Virus record (IMG/VR): IMGVR_UViG_3300031759_000027
Span: 1-56,410 of that record
Source: a virus
Reading direction: 5' to 3' (one strand)
DNA length: 56,410 bases
A program made the translations under genes and the position numbers. Of the stretch, positions 39,450 through 47,858 are shown one piece after another (the stretch's first letter is position 1; the number at the start of each line of letters is the position of its first letter). A model generated the notes under the pieces. The model saw only the letters and a program-made list of their open reading frames with translations. It did no database searches and was not told the origin of the DNA.

Positions 39450-39815
39450 TTAACTAAATGAAACGCGGAATGTGAACTGAATCGAGTCGTTTGCCTGCAA
39501 AGGAATACCTGCAAAATCACCCTTCACAAACAGATTACCTGATGTCAATGCGTCAAACAAACCAGCATTTGTGATTGTTTCAGGTGTTGCTGCTACTTGC
39601 GTGGCTACAACTTGAAATGTATCGTTTGTGGTGTTTGTAGTTTGTTGGGTAACTGTACCGGCTACTCGTGGAGATACTTCAGCAAATAACGTGGTATCTG
39701 TTTGACCAGTTGTGCCAGCGCCTGTGCCCCACGCAACGAATGATGGAATTGTTCCGCCAGAATTCAAGCGGTTAGTGATGATTGCGCGTCCAGTGTTAAC
39801 AAGTAATGTGGCCAT
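39450..39815 (-). CDS. Tail-fibre proximal structural protein
   Basis: 121 residues. RAIITNRLNSGGTIPSFVAW, ETITNAGLFDALTSGNLFVK and IPLQANDSIQFTFRVSFS resemble a small conserved virion protein usually found upstream of fibre genes. Probably a connector between fibre and baseplate. Confidence 0.6.
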   Translation of the reverse strand: MATLLVNTGRAIITNRLNSGGTIPSFVAWGTGAGTTGQTDTTLFAEVSPRVAGTVTQQTTNTTNDTFQVVATQVAATPETITNAGLFDALTSGNLFVKGDFAGIPLQANDSIQFTFRVSFS

Positions 39816-39817
39816 AA

Positions 39818-40015
39818 TTATTGTCCTTTAAAGAGAGTTGATACGCGCTTTGAGCCGCGCAAGAGAGCTTGTTTGAGATTCCAGCAGAGCATAGAAACAG
39901 GATTGCGATCGTAAAAAGCAACTGTGCCATGATTGACGATAGTTCCATCAGCCTTGGTAACCACAGCGTCGATTTCGATTCGCTTCGCATTAAGAATTGT
40001 TGAAAGGATTGACAC
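39818..40015 (-). CDS. Small hypothetical protein after terminase
   Basis: 65 residues, MSILSTILNAKRIEIDAVVT..., ending RGSKRVSTLFKGQ. The start lies three bases after the terminase stop. No family recognised. Confidence 0.5.
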   Translation of the reverse strand: MSILSTILNAKRIEIDAVVTKADGTIVNHGTVAFYDRNPVSMLCWNLKQALLRGSKRVSTLFKGQ

Positions 40016-40018
40016 TGA

Positions 40019-41506
40019 TTATCTCCCAAGTTTTTGCCAGATGGCAAGGGTTGATGAAACAACTAAAAATTCGTTGATCGCGTCAATCATTGGATCGATT
40101 TGATCGTCATGCATGTGCGAATCGTCTGCAGTAAAACTTTCGCACTCGGTGATGAAGTCGTTGAGCCAAGGTGCATTTTTAGGCAGATGGACCTTTCCAG
40201 CTTCGATGTACCCGACCACGTCGAGCACCCTGGTGTACTTGTCTTTTGTCCGTTCGACACCTTCAACAAGCACTAGGCCTTCTGACTTCATGTCTTGGAT
40301 CAATCCAGTTCCTGATGCCTTGTCTTCGATTTTCATTTTACGAAGAACACCCAATTCTGGGCCATTCAGTGCTTTGTGCTTTTGCCAGAAAGTCACAGCT
40401 CGTCTGCGAAGTTCTGGAGCTTCCCACTTGCCCCGAATCAAGTCAATCAGATACGCATTGCCATCAACACCTGCTCCCCAACACTCAAACACCGAATAAT
40501 CGTTTCGTTCTGCTGTCTTTTGTGCAGTATCTGCGAAGATTATACGATGCTTTATAACTGGAAGAGTTTCATAGAGCCTAAAATACTGACCCTTGATAAT
40601 CTCGCCACCTTCAATTTGCGGATTTTGTTGGTACAACGCTTCAAAGTTCAACGTGCCCATGATGGTCCGGCGTTCTTCTAAGAATTCTTTGCTCTTTAAT
40701 TGTGGAAAAAGGGCTTCACCGACTTCACGGTGCTCATCACTCTTTGTGGCAAGCGCTGGGTAGGAAAGGCTTTTAATCTGGTCGCCAAATGTAAGCTTCA
40801 AGCGGCCAATTGGATCATCAATGTGCCAACGTGTCATGATGGCTAGCAGCCCAGCATCTTCACTAAATCGGGTGAAGAAGTCATCGGTAAACCATTCCCA
40901 AGTTTTCTCACGTACAAGAGCAGACCTTGCATCTTCGCGCCCCTTGATCGGATCATCAATGATGCCTAAGTCTAAGGATTCACCGGTGATCTGTCCACGC
41001 ACGGTGGTGTTTCTGAAATAACCTAACCTGCCCATGAACTCAATGAGGCTGCGATTTCTTGTGGACCAGGTGCCTGATGAGCCTGAGCTGATGATGGTCT
41101 CAGGGAAAATGGCCTTGTAAATGTCAGACTCCATGATGCGTTGAATCTGCAAGTTAGCTCGTTCACCAAGGCGGTCAGAGAATGAGGTGTAGATGGTCTT
41201 GCAATCTGGGTTCTTACCAGCAAGCCAAGTCACAAAGTCCACAACTACCCAGGACTTACCATGTTGTGGAGGTGCTTCGATGCAAAGCTTTGGGCGCAGT
41301 CCGCCAACCAGGTCCTCGTAGAATTCTTGCAGTTGACCGGTCACTTCTTGGATAAACCACCCCTGCTTCATGGTGGGGCGGATCAACTTGCGGTATTCGA
41401 AGAACGAGTCCCTAGCCGGGCGGTAGAGGTTTAATTCAGCCTCGATCTGATCGTACAGTCGTTGAAGTTTTTGCCGATCATACTGATCAAGCGTCGTCTT
41501 TTCCAC
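40019..41506 (-). CDS. Terminase large subunit
   Basis: 495 residues. ATPase: Walker A-like APPQHGKSWVVVD (K84), Walker B region LDLGIIDDP, and coupling motif MTRWHIDDPIG. The nuclease domain shows IIFADTAQKTAERNDYSV with the first metal Asp, and a later HDDQIDP. It packages DNA into the prohead. Circular permutation of the genome fits a headful mechanism. It overlaps the small subunit by 20 bases. Confidence 0.9.
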   Translation of the reverse strand: MEKTTLDQYDRQKLQRLYDQIEAELNLYRPARDSFFEYRKLIRPTMKQGWFIQEVTGQLQEFYEDLVGGLRPKLCIEAPPQHGKSWVVVDFVTWLAGKNPDCKTIYTSFSDRLGERANLQIQRIMESDIYKAIFPETIISSGSSGTWSTRNRSLIEFMGRLGYFRNTTVRGQITGESLDLGIIDDPIKGREDARSALVREKTWEWFTDDFFTRFSEDAGLLAIMTRWHIDDPIGRLKLTFGDQIKSLSYPALATKSDEHREVGEALFPQLKSKEFLEERRTIMGTLNFEALYQQNPQIEGGEIIKGQYFRLYETLPVIKHRIIFADTAQKTAERNDYSVFECWGAGVDGNAYLIDLIRGKWEAPELRRRAVTFWQKHKALNGPELGVLRKMKIEDKASGTGLIQDMKSEGLVLVEGVERTKDKYTRVLDVVGYIEAGKVHLPKNAPWLNDFITECESFTADDSHMHDDQIDPMIDAINEFLVVSSTLAIWQKLGR

Positions 41507-41933
41507 TATTCACCCCAGCTTTGACCAATAGCGTTTTGAGTTGAGCCAGCTCAGAAGTTCCTAAATTTTGAAGGCCCCTGATGTCAAGGTTTAGTGGACG
41601 GTTTGGATCGCCACCTTCAATTGCAATTGGCATCTTCTTGTGGAGGTATGGCGCTGCGACCTTAGCCGCTTCGATTCTTGTGTCCATTGATTCGTCTTCA
41701 TCACGAGCAATTGAGATCAAAAGATAAAGCGGCGTGATGCCGTCAGTGGCCTCAGCTAATTTCTTTCGCTGCTCATTGGTCAGTATAGACCTTTTATTCA
41801 GTGAGCCCTTAGGCCGTCCCTTGGGGTTCAGAGGCCCAGTTCCTTTAACAAGGATGCCTTTTGCTCCATTCGTTCTGGTGACGGGCTTTGCGGCTTTGCG
41901 CTCTGATGTGTTTTGTGGAGCAGTATCTTCCAC
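41487..41933 (-). CDS. Terminase small subunit
   Basis: 148 residues. A basic, Pro/Gly-rich start with GRPKGSLNKRSILTNEQRKK, then MDTRIEAAKVAAPYLHKKMP, both common in phage small terminases. The GTG start at 41933 has GGAG eight bases upstream. First late gene, directly downstream of the divergent control region. Confidence 0.8.
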   Translation of the reverse strand: MEDTAPQNTSERKAAKPVTRTNGAKGILVKGTGPLNPKGRPKGSLNKRSILTNEQRKKLAEATDGITPLYLLISIARDEDESMDTRIEAAKVAAPYLHKKMPIAIEGGDPNRPLNLDIRGLQNLGTSELAQLKTLLVKAGVNSGKDDA

Positions 41934-42259
41934 GATTTTCTCCAGTAGTTTTCAAATAGACTTCACAAGACAGATATTACCACTTTCTATGGAGGTGTGA
42001 TTAAGACGCGGAATTTCGCCAAGAATGGGCTGAAATAGCAAACTCCACATGCTGCTACAGCATCTACTAGGGGGTACCGTCTCCTATTATATATACGTTA
42101 GATTAGATATTTATAATATAATTAAGATAATATATAAATAGGAAAGATAGTATATATATAATAGGGGATGGGGCCCTAAGCAGCTTGGTGTAGCGGGCAA
42201 AGCGCAAGGCTCTACGAACAAACATCTTGCAAATCAAGTACTTATAGGAAAACTACATA
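41934..42259. other. Divergent intergenic control region
   Basis: 326 bases without a gene between the leftward late block and rightward early genes. The central 42083-42165 is almost pure AT with nested inverted repeats (separate entry). On the left is a small hairpin TGCTG/CAGCA (42050-42062). On the right is a GC-rich stretch 42168-42215 with no clear fold. I see no tRNA. It is the natural place for divergent promoters and possibly the replication origin. Confidence 0.6.
42083..42165. repeat. AT-rich nested inverted repeats (candidate origin/divergent promoter)
   Basis: Outer arms CCTATTATATATAC (42083-42096) and GTATATATATAATAGG (42150-42165, one extra TA) face each other. Inner arms TATTTATA (42108-42115) and TATAAATA (42133-42140) lie within. 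Both outer arms are followed outward by G/C-rich AGGG-like bases, so the region is roughly mirror-symmetric. Easily melted DNA with symmetric ends suits an origin or paired -10 elements. Confidence 0.55.
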
Positions 42260-42739
42260 ATGTCCACAAAACCGACAACTACGCAACTAGAAGCGGCATT
42301 TCATGAAATTATTATCAAACTGCCACGTGCAAAGCGCAAGGAGCTTAGTCCACAAATTGAAGTTTTTAAGTCCTTTTTAGGTATTACTAAGGACATCGTA
42401 AACCTCGATCGTCGCTCGTTGACCTGGGCGCCTGGTAGCGAGACACGAAAAGCTGTGGAGGAAAATCGTAACCTTGAGCTCATTTTTAGAGGTGCTGACG
42501 TCATTAAATGCAACATCTATGAAGCTTCAAAGCTGCTAAATAAACCAGTTCATTCGATCAGAGTTCTTTTAGGCCGTGGTGAAGGCAAGTGGTTTGGGCA
42601 GGTCAAAGGTGAAGATGGTGAGGTAGACTTTGCGCAGCTCTATAAACTAGACAGTGAAGGTAAAAGAATCTATCAAGCTCCTGTTGCTAAGCCGAAAAAA
42701 TCAGAGTTCCAAGTTCCTGAGGGGTCAAGGTCTTACTAA
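42260..42739 (+). CDS. Hypothetical early protein
   Basis: 159 residues. QLEAAFHEIIIKLPRAKRKE, a middle with LNKPVHSIRVLLGRGEGKWF and a basic end (VAKPKKSEFQ). The SIRVLLGRGEG segment could be a DNA-binding helix pair. First rightward gene after the divergent region; family unknown. Confidence 0.6.
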   Translation: MSTKPTTTQLEAAFHEIIIKLPRAKRKELSPQIEVFKSFLGITKDIVNLDRRSLTWAPGSETRKAVEENRNLELIFRGADVIKCNIYEASKLLNKPVHSIRVLLGRGEGKWFGQVKGEDGEVDFAQLYKLDSEGKRIYQAPVAKPKKSEFQVPEGSRSY

Positions 42740-42749
42740 GCTCCATATA

Positions 42750-42778
42750 TTTACGATTGATTTTACATGCGCTATTAT
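42750..42778 (+). promoter_or_regulatory. Candidate sigma70-type promoter upstream of the primase leader RNA
   Basis: TTTACG (42750-42755), 17 bases, TATTAT (42773-42778). Predicted start near 42785, just where a long inverted repeat begins. It lacks the palindrome of the other early promoters. Confidence 0.6.
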
Positions 42779-42784
42779 CGATCC

Positions 42785-42906
42785 TGCCAGTTGAGCCGAA
42801 TGTCTACTACCTACAAGGTAGTTTGTCAAAAGCCCTCAGCAAGCCCATCGCTCAACTGGCACCTTCTTATTGGCTGAGCAAAAGAAGAAAGCGAGTCCGC
42901 TGAGGG
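42785..42906 (+). ncRNA. Structured leader RNA of the primase-helicase gene (element copy A at 42833-42906)
   Basis: Helices visible by eye: TGCCAGTTGAGC (42785-42796) with GCTCAACTGGCA (42850-42861), 12 perfect pairs; ACTACC/GGTAGT hairpin (42806-42822); CCCTCAGC (42833-42840) with GCTGAGGG (42899-42906), 8 perfect pairs. The last encloses a 5' core AAGCCCATCGC and a 3' core GCGAGTC, like three other copies near 53 kb. The 12-pair helix uses bases that could pair as GCTCA/TGAGC inside the element, so two exclusive folds are possible, as in a switch. Confidence 0.65.
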
Positions 42907-42945
42907 GACATTGACAATTAGACAGATAACCGGGAAATAATAATT

Positions 42946-45078
42946 TTGGCAACTAAACAAACGAAAAGATCTCCATCAGAGATCCTTGGTAAGCCGTCAG
43001 CTGAGTTAAAAGCTGCTGACCTTGGCTTATTAAAGTTAGCAAGTTCAGGCCTAGATCTTGATGACGCTAAAAAGTTGAGCATGTCCTTCTTAGGTCCAAT
43101 CTCCACAAGTAAGCTGCATCCCTCGTTCAAGGCGCTTAGTGCGTTAAAGATTGATTATCTTGGCATCGATGGTAAGCCCATCAGTGACTGGCACGCAGCA
43201 CCACCCTTCTACCGCATCAGGTACTTAGAAGCCGGAACTGGTTTTGATGCCATTAGTGTGAAGAAAGAAATCAGGTATACCCAAGAACCAAATACAGCTC
43301 CAGTTGCCTACTACCCTGGTAATTGTGACTGGACGAAAATTTCAAAGAACGTTGATGTGCCAATCATCATCACTGAAGGTGAGCTGAAAGCTGCAAAGGC
43401 CTGCAAGGAAGGTTTTCCGACCATTGGCCTTGGTGGTGTCTATAACTGGCGAAGCGCAAAACTGGGGTTAGGTTGGTTGCCAAGCCTAGAGCTCATTGAT
43501 TGGAAGCGGCGCAATATCTACATTTGCTTTGACTCAGACTACCAAACAAATCCGATGGTGTGTGCTGCTTTAAAAGAGCTTGCTGATGAGCTAGAGCGGC
43601 GCGGCAGCTTTGCGCACATCGTCACGCTACCTAGCCTTGATGGCTTAGAAAAGGTTGGTCTTGATGACTTCTTAGTGCATGCTGGTGTTGATGCGAATGA
43701 TCAGTTTGCAAATTTGTTACGTGTTGCTGAGCCACTTGGCATGGCCAAGGTGCTGTTCGCGTTTAATGAGAAATATGTGTATGCTGACAGTCCTGGCCTG
43801 ATTGTGAATCAGGAGACGAGTCAGAAGATTAGCCCATCTGCGTTTAAGGACCACTTAGAATCGGTGGCAAACTATCAGGAGCGGAAGCTGAAGGCCGATG
43901 GTTCAGTTGTCTTTCAAACTGTATCAGCCGGAGGAGCTTGGATTAAGTGGCCACTCAGGCAACGAGTTGATAAGATTACTTATGTGCCAGGAGCCGAGCG
44001 CTTTGTGCATGGTGAGAACCGCGTGATGCTGAATACCTGGCCAGGTTGGGGTTGCGAACCGAAAGCCGGTGATGTGCAGCCGTTCTTAGATTTGCTTGAT
44101 CACATCTTTAAGGGTGCTGAATCAGGCGCCTTGCAGTGGTTCTTACGTTGGTGCGCCTATCCAATTCAGTACCCAGGGACGAAGTTGTTTAGTAGTGCGG
44201 TGATTCATGGTATTAGACACGGAACTGGTAAGTCACTCATTGGCTATACGTTAGGTAGGATCTACGGCAAGAACTTCACTGAGATCAGCCAAATGGACTT
44301 GCACAACGGCTTTAATGAGTGGGCAGAGTCGAAGCAGCTGGCCATGGGCGATGACGTGACAGGTAGTAATAAACGGGCTGATGCCGACTTCTTGAAGAAG
44401 CTGATCACGCAGCGTGAGCTTAGGATTAACGCGAAGTTTATTCCTAGCTACACGGTCCCTGATTGCCTGAACTACTTCTTTACAGCAAACCATCCTGACT
44501 CGTTCTTTTTAGAAGACGACGATCGGCGGATGTTTGTGCATGAGGTGCATGTTGGTCCCTTGCCAGAACAGTTCTATATGGAATATGACCTGTGGCTAGA
44601 TACTGGCGGTGCTGAGGCGATCTTTCATTACTTGCTGAACTTAGATCTTGGTGACTTCAATCCAGCAGCTCCTGCCTTTAAGACAGCTGCGAAAGAGCGC
44701 ATGATCAGCAACGTGCAGAGTGACTTAGCCGGTTGGGTTCGCAGCTTACAATCTGTTCCTGATCACGTCCTTAAGGTTGGTGAGATTGTGGTGAACAAGG
44801 ACTTGTTTACAAGTAAAGAGTTGCTGCAGTTCTATGATCCATCTGGAAAGACCGGCACGACAGCAAATGGCCTGGGCCGTGAACTTGCCAGAGCAGGAAT
44901 TCGTCAGGTGATTAGCGGCAAGCCCGTTAGGTTGGCTGATGGTAGTCAAGCCAGGTACTACGCCGTGCGAAATGCTGACCACTGGTTAACAGCTGGAATA
45001 GCAGATGTGACAAGCCACCTGAATGCCTGGAACAAGGGGCATGGCGCCGGAAGCCCAGTGAAAGCTGCAAAGTACTAG
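42946..45078 (+). CDS. Primase-helicase (DUF3854 TOPRIM plus SF3 helicase)
   Basis: 710 residues. The N-terminal half has a TOPRIM-like core: PIIITEGELKAAKA, IGLGGVYNW, ICFDSDYQTN. The C-terminal half is a D5/P4-type SF3 helicase with Walker A HGIRHGTGKSLIG, QLAMGDDVTG Walker B, and FFTANHPDSFFLEDDDRRMF as motif C and Arg finger. It would prime and unwind DNA at the fork. TTG start at 42946, twelve bases after CGGGA; no ATG lies nearby in frame. Confidence 0.82.
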   Translation: MATKQTKRSPSEILGKPSAELKAADLGLLKLASSGLDLDDAKKLSMSFLGPISTSKLHPSFKALSALKIDYLGIDGKPISDWHAAPPFYRIRYLEAGTGFDAISVKKEIRYTQEPNTAPVAYYPGNCDWTKISKNVDVPIIITEGELKAAKACKEGFPTIGLGGVYNWRSAKLGLGWLPSLELIDWKRRNIYICFDSDYQTNPMVCAALKELADELERRGSFAHIVTLPSLDGLEKVGLDDFLVHAGVDANDQFANLLRVAEPLGMAKVLFAFNEKYVYADSPGLIVNQETSQKISPSAFKDHLESVANYQERKLKADGSVVFQTVSAGGAWIKWPLRQRVDKITYVPGAERFVHGENRVMLNTWPGWGCEPKAGDVQPFLDLLDHIFKGAESGALQWFLRWCAYPIQYPGTKLFSSAVIHGIRHGTGKSLIGYTLGRIYGKNFTEISQMDLHNGFNEWAESKQLAMGDDVTGSNKRADADFLKKLITQRELRINAKFIPSYTVPDCLNYFFTANHPDSFFLEDDDRRMFVHEVHVGPLPEQFYMEYDLWLDTGGAEAIFHYLLNLDLGDFNPAAPAFKTAAKERMISNVQSDLAGWVRSLQSVPDHVLKVGEIVVNKDLFTSKELLQFYDPSGKTGTTANGLGRELARAGIRQVISGKPVRLADGSQARYYAVRNADHWLTAGIADVTSHLNAWNKGHGAGSPVKAAKY

Positions 45079-45123
45079 GTATTTCACCGGTTTGAAGCTA
45101 GTAAATGTATTAGGCTGATTATT

Positions 45124-45201
45124 TTGTAAATAAGTGTTTACAAGGCTACTTTTAGGCACTATACTAGCCCTGTAGTAACAAATTAACTCTTGCTGAGGAA
45201 A
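45124..45201 (+). promoter_or_regulatory. Early promoter with palindromic operator and leader (copy 2)
   Basis: Arms TTGTAAA (45124-45130) and TTTACAA (45137-45143); -35 TTTACA (45137-45142), 17-base spacer, -10 TATACT (45160-45165). Leader TTAACTCTTGCTGAGGAAA begins at 45183. The -35, spacer length and -10 are identical to copy 1, and the spacer shares only part of its sequence, so the boxes and palindrome are under selection. Confidence 0.8.
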
Positions 45202-45207
45202 ACACAA

Positions 45208-45558
45208 ATGAAACAGATTTATAGTCACTTGATACCCTGTGAGGATCACGTGTATGTAACAGACAACTTTGGTATCTACGACCTTAAGGGCCGTGAAATT
45301 GGAGCCATCTACACGATTAGCCATTGCGAGTTTGTTGAGTACGATCCTGTTGCTCATAAGAACTATGGGTCACGCGCAATTTTACCTGGGAAGTACTTCT
45401 TTACGAACGCGCAAGCTGCTAGAGACGGCTACGCGTATGGAGCTTGTCAACCATCGAAGTTCTTTAAAACAATTGAAGAAGCGCAGCGTGAAATTGCTAG
45501 GTATTTAGGAGTTGCGAAGCTTTACGCCTTTAAGAAATACGCGAAGGAGCAAGCATGA
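45208..45558 (+). CDS. Early protein, unknown
   Basis: 116 residues, first gene after early promoter copy 2. It begins MKQIYSHLIPCEDHVYVTDN, Tyr-rich and strand-like, with a helical end (IEEAQREIARYLGVAKLYAF). ATG 45208 follows the leader's TGAGGA. No family recognised. Confidence 0.6.
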   Translation: MKQIYSHLIPCEDHVYVTDNFGIYDLKGREIGAIYTISHCEFVEYDPVAHKNYGSRAILPGKYFFTNAQAARDGYAYGACQPSKFFKTIEEAQREIARYLGVAKLYAFKKYAKEQA

Positions 45559-45854
45559 GCTGCATTAAAACTGGCTGCACCGTGCTGGCCAATGGAAAGT
45601 ATTATCACGGCGATTTGTTTTTAAGTTCATTTGGTTTTGAGCTGCGTGGTGTGCCTGAAGGTGGTGATGGCTATGAACCAAACGGACTTCATCATTGTGA
45701 AGTTTGCGAAGTTGGTGGTGTTGAGCTTGCAAAAACTTCTGGTGGGTACAAACTTTTTTGGATTCATGGATGGCTAACTGCTACAAAAGAGTTTTACAAG
45801 TATCTTCAACAATGGGAACCTGCAGCAGTTCAATACTTCAAGGTGGCAGAATGA
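45555..45854 (+). CDS. Hypothetical protein with paired cysteines
   Basis: 99 residues. MSCIKTGCTV and HHCEVCEVGG give two C-x-C/C-x2-C pairs plus histidines, a possible zinc site. The rest is Gly/Trp-rich. Four-base overlaps with both neighbours. Confidence 0.55.
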   Translation: MSCIKTGCTVLANGKYYHGDLFLSSFGFELRGVPEGGDGYEPNGLHHCEVCEVGGVELAKTSGGYKLFWIHGWLTATKEFYKYLQQWEPAAVQYFKVAE

Positions 45855-46120
45855 ACTTAAATCTTTCGCCAGAAGATCTTGCTGAATATACAAGACGATG
45901 CTTAGAGAATGAAATCAACAAGCAAGCTGCGATAGCTTGTGGCAACGTGCAAGGCGCAAAGCGCGCAAGACAAGCCAATACGTATCTTTATAAAGAGTTC
46001 GCAAAGCGTCAACTTCCTCCGTCACCACCAACACCGTGGGAGCGTGAACAATCAATGAGCTTAGAGGATCGGATAAGCCGCATTGAGCAACATTTAAAAC
46101 TAGGAGTTTGGTCAGAATGA
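45851..46120 (+). CDS. Hypothetical helical protein
   Basis: 89 residues, LSPEDLAEYTRRCLENEINK, a basic KRARQANTYLYKEFAKR segment and a Pro-rich linker before a short coiled coil (SLEDRISRIEQHLKLG). Start 45851 overlaps the previous stop by four bases. Confidence 0.55.
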   Translation: MNLNLSPEDLAEYTRRCLENEINKQAAIACGNVQGAKRARQANTYLYKEFAKRQLPPSPPTPWEREQSMSLEDRISRIEQHLKLGVWSE

Positions 46121-46317
46121 AAATCATTGAAACCAAAGAAGGAAGGGCTGTGTTTTCATTTAACGGCAGAGTGCACCCTGCAAAGCTGCTTAGATATGAG
46201 AACAATCAGTTCGAGTTGAAGCTCACGTGCTCTTGTCCTGATACTCAGAAGCTGAATGGTGTTCGCTTCTTAGAAGGACGTGATGGCATAAATTGCTTAG
46301 GATCTAGGAGACATTGA
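46117..46317 (+). CDS. Hypothetical protein upstream of the HNH gene
   Basis: 66 residues. KIIETKEGRAVFSFNGRVHP and LTCSCPDTQKLNG; it ends RDGINCLGSRRH. The HNH endonuclease follows after one base. An interrupted C-terminus is possible but cannot be shown without relatives. Confidence 0.5.
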   Translation: MKIIETKEGRAVFSFNGRVHPAKLLRYENNQFELKLTCSCPDTQKLNGVRFLEGRDGINCLGSRRH

Positions 46318-46318
46318 G

Positions 46319-46921
46319 ATGGCTAGAAAAAACGAGCGAGTTGAGACGTACATCCCAGATCTTGAAGGTGAGATTTGGAAACCTGTTGAAGGTTACGAAG
46401 ATGCTTATCATGTTTCAAATATGGGGCGCGTGAAATCATTAGATAGAGAAATTTTGACCTCACATGGAAATGTTCGCTGGGTAACTGGTAGGCTGTTAAC
46501 AGTGTCGCATGGAAAACTTGGACATCGAAAAAGTGGTGTAAACACTGGAACAGTAGTTTTTTCAAGTTGTGGCGAAAAAATTGTAGTTGTTGTTTCAAGA
46601 TTGGTGTTAAAACATTTTGTAAGTACTCCAGAAAATTTAAAAAACTTGTGGGCTATTCATCGTGATGGTAATGTAAAAAATAATTGCGTAAAAAATCTTT
46701 TTTGGGGTACTGAAAAAGAAAGCATTGACGAAAAATATAAACGCGGTAATGGCCATGAAGGTATTAAGCACCCGCACGCCAAAATAACAGATGCGCAAGT
46801 TCTTGAAGTTAGAAGACGATTTGAAGCAGGTGAAAAACAGTGCCATATAGCACGTTCAATGCAACTAACAGATAAGCTTGTTTGGAAACTTGTGCATAAA
46901 AAAGAATGGAAACATATTTAA
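46319..46921 (+). CDS. HNH homing endonuclease (NUMOD4)
   Basis: 200 residues. NUMOD4 motif EIWKPVEGYEDAYHVSNMGR with VKSLDR, HNH core AIHRDGNVKNNCVKNLFWGT, and a C-terminal helix-turn-helix (AKITDAQVLEVRRRFEAGEK, CHIARSMQL). It is visibly richer in A and T than its neighbours, with many AAA/TTT codons, as expected of a mobile gene. It makes site-specific breaks to spread itself. Confidence 0.82.
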   Translation: MARKNERVETYIPDLEGEIWKPVEGYEDAYHVSNMGRVKSLDREILTSHGNVRWVTGRLLTVSHGKLGHRKSGVNTGTVVFSSCGEKIVVVVSRLVLKHFVSTPENLKNLWAIHRDGNVKNNCVKNLFWGTEKESIDEKYKRGNGHEGIKHPHAKITDAQVLEVRRRFEAGEKQCHIARSMQLTDKLVWKLVHKKEWKHI

Positions 46922-46939
46922 CGTAAAGGAGAAGTAAAA

Positions 46940-47329
46940 ATGGCAACAAAGAAATTAGCAACGGCAGCAGAACTTGAAGCAAGCGCAAAAAAGACTGAAA
47001 AAAGAGTTTGGGGAAATAATCCATCAACAGCTCTTGTTGATGAGGTGGTGGTAGATCACCCACTTTATGACATCATGATAGCTGCAATCAATCAAGCCAT
47101 GTATGGCAAGGGTGAGCGCCACGGCGGCAACGTGACCCCGTTCATGGACCAGCCTTGGGTACATTACTCAAAGCTGCATGGTCGTGGATTCTTAACTGGT
47201 CAAGCAGCAAAGAAGTTAGAAGAAGCTGCATCGCAGCGAACTGGTGAGGCATTTGAGGCCGAGGTGCTTGGAGCTATCGTCTACGCAGCTATGGCAATTC
47301 TGAAAGACCGCGAGGATCAGGCGAAATGA
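46940..47329 (+). CDS. Conserved phage protein, unknown
   Basis: 129 residues. DHPLYDIMIAAINQAMYGKG, ERHGGNVTPFMDQPWVHYSK and LHGRGFLTGQAAKKLEEA are highly regular, with conserved-looking Arg/His/Gly. I recall similar sequences in other phages, without function. MATKKL start after AAAGGAG. Confidence 0.6.
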   Translation: MATKKLATAAELEASAKKTEKRVWGNNPSTALVDEVVVDHPLYDIMIAAINQAMYGKGERHGGNVTPFMDQPWVHYSKLHGRGFLTGQAAKKLEEAASQRTGEAFEAEVLGAIVYAAMAILKDREDQAK

Positions 47330-47436
47330 CATTTGAAGAATTTGCGATTGGTTTTTGTTTAATCTGCGCTATGTGGGCATGCAGCCTTGTAGCTGTTGGA
47401 GTTACTTATGTCGTTTACAAGCTTTGGACGGATTGA
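47326..47436 (+). CDS. Tiny membrane protein
   Basis: 36 residues, MTFEEFAIGFCLICAMWACS followed by LVAVGVTYVVYKLWTD, a single membrane helix with three cysteines. Four-base overlap with the preceding gene. Confidence 0.45.
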   Translation: MTFEEFAIGFCLICAMWACSLVAVGVTYVVYKLWTD

Positions 47437-47439
47437 ACC

Positions 47440-47640
47440 ATGAGAACCCTTGATGCGATTTGGTATGCACCAGGAATGAGCTGCATTGGAATTGTCCGAG
47501 CTGAAGATCCAATTGGAGGACCTAGGTACTACATTGGTGTTGCAGGTGGTGAAGATGAGCAAGCGGACATGGAGTTTATTGCAGCTCATGGAGCAAAGTT
47601 CAGCTGGAATGCCGGACGACTATTGTTTGGAGATAAGTAA
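47440..47640 (+). CDS. Hypothetical protein
   Basis: 66 residues, MRTLDAIWYAPGMSCIGIVR, PRYYIGVAGGEDEQADMEFI. Strand-rich and soluble. The stop and the next start share TAATG. Confidence 0.5.
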   Translation: MRTLDAIWYAPGMSCIGIVRAEDPIGGPRYYIGVAGGEDEQADMEFIAAHGAKFSWNAGRLLFGDK

Positions 47641-47858
47641 TGAAGCAAATTAAAAAGGTTGTGGTTTACTACGATGATGGTACGTATGTTGAGCTTGCAA
47701 ACAATCCTTGGAATACAGCGATGGCAAGACCTATAGAGCATATCCATACGCCGCACCCAAGATGTACATGCATACTTTGCGGTGGTTCTGACCATGCTGT
47801 AACCTGCAAACATACTTCGCATTACCAAACGACTAAAACAACAGGGGCGGCTTCATAA
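47640..47858 (+). CDS. Hypothetical Cys/His-rich protein
   Basis: 72 residues. After a strand-like start (KKVVVYYDDGTYVEL), HIHTPHPRCTCILCGGSDHA followed by VTCKH supplies at least four cysteines and several histidines, a probable zinc-binding site. Confidence 0.5.
   Translation: MKQIKKVVVYYDDGTYVELANNPWNTAMARPIEHIHTPHPRCTCILCGGSDHAVTCKHTSHYQTTKTTGAAS

Noticed and set aside
42168-42240. Possible tRNA or fifth copy of the RNA element (GGGCAAAGCGCAAGGC resembles the 5' core)
   Set aside because: No acceptor stem, T-loop or matching closing strand, and no GCGAGTA-type 3' core follows, so neither call holds.
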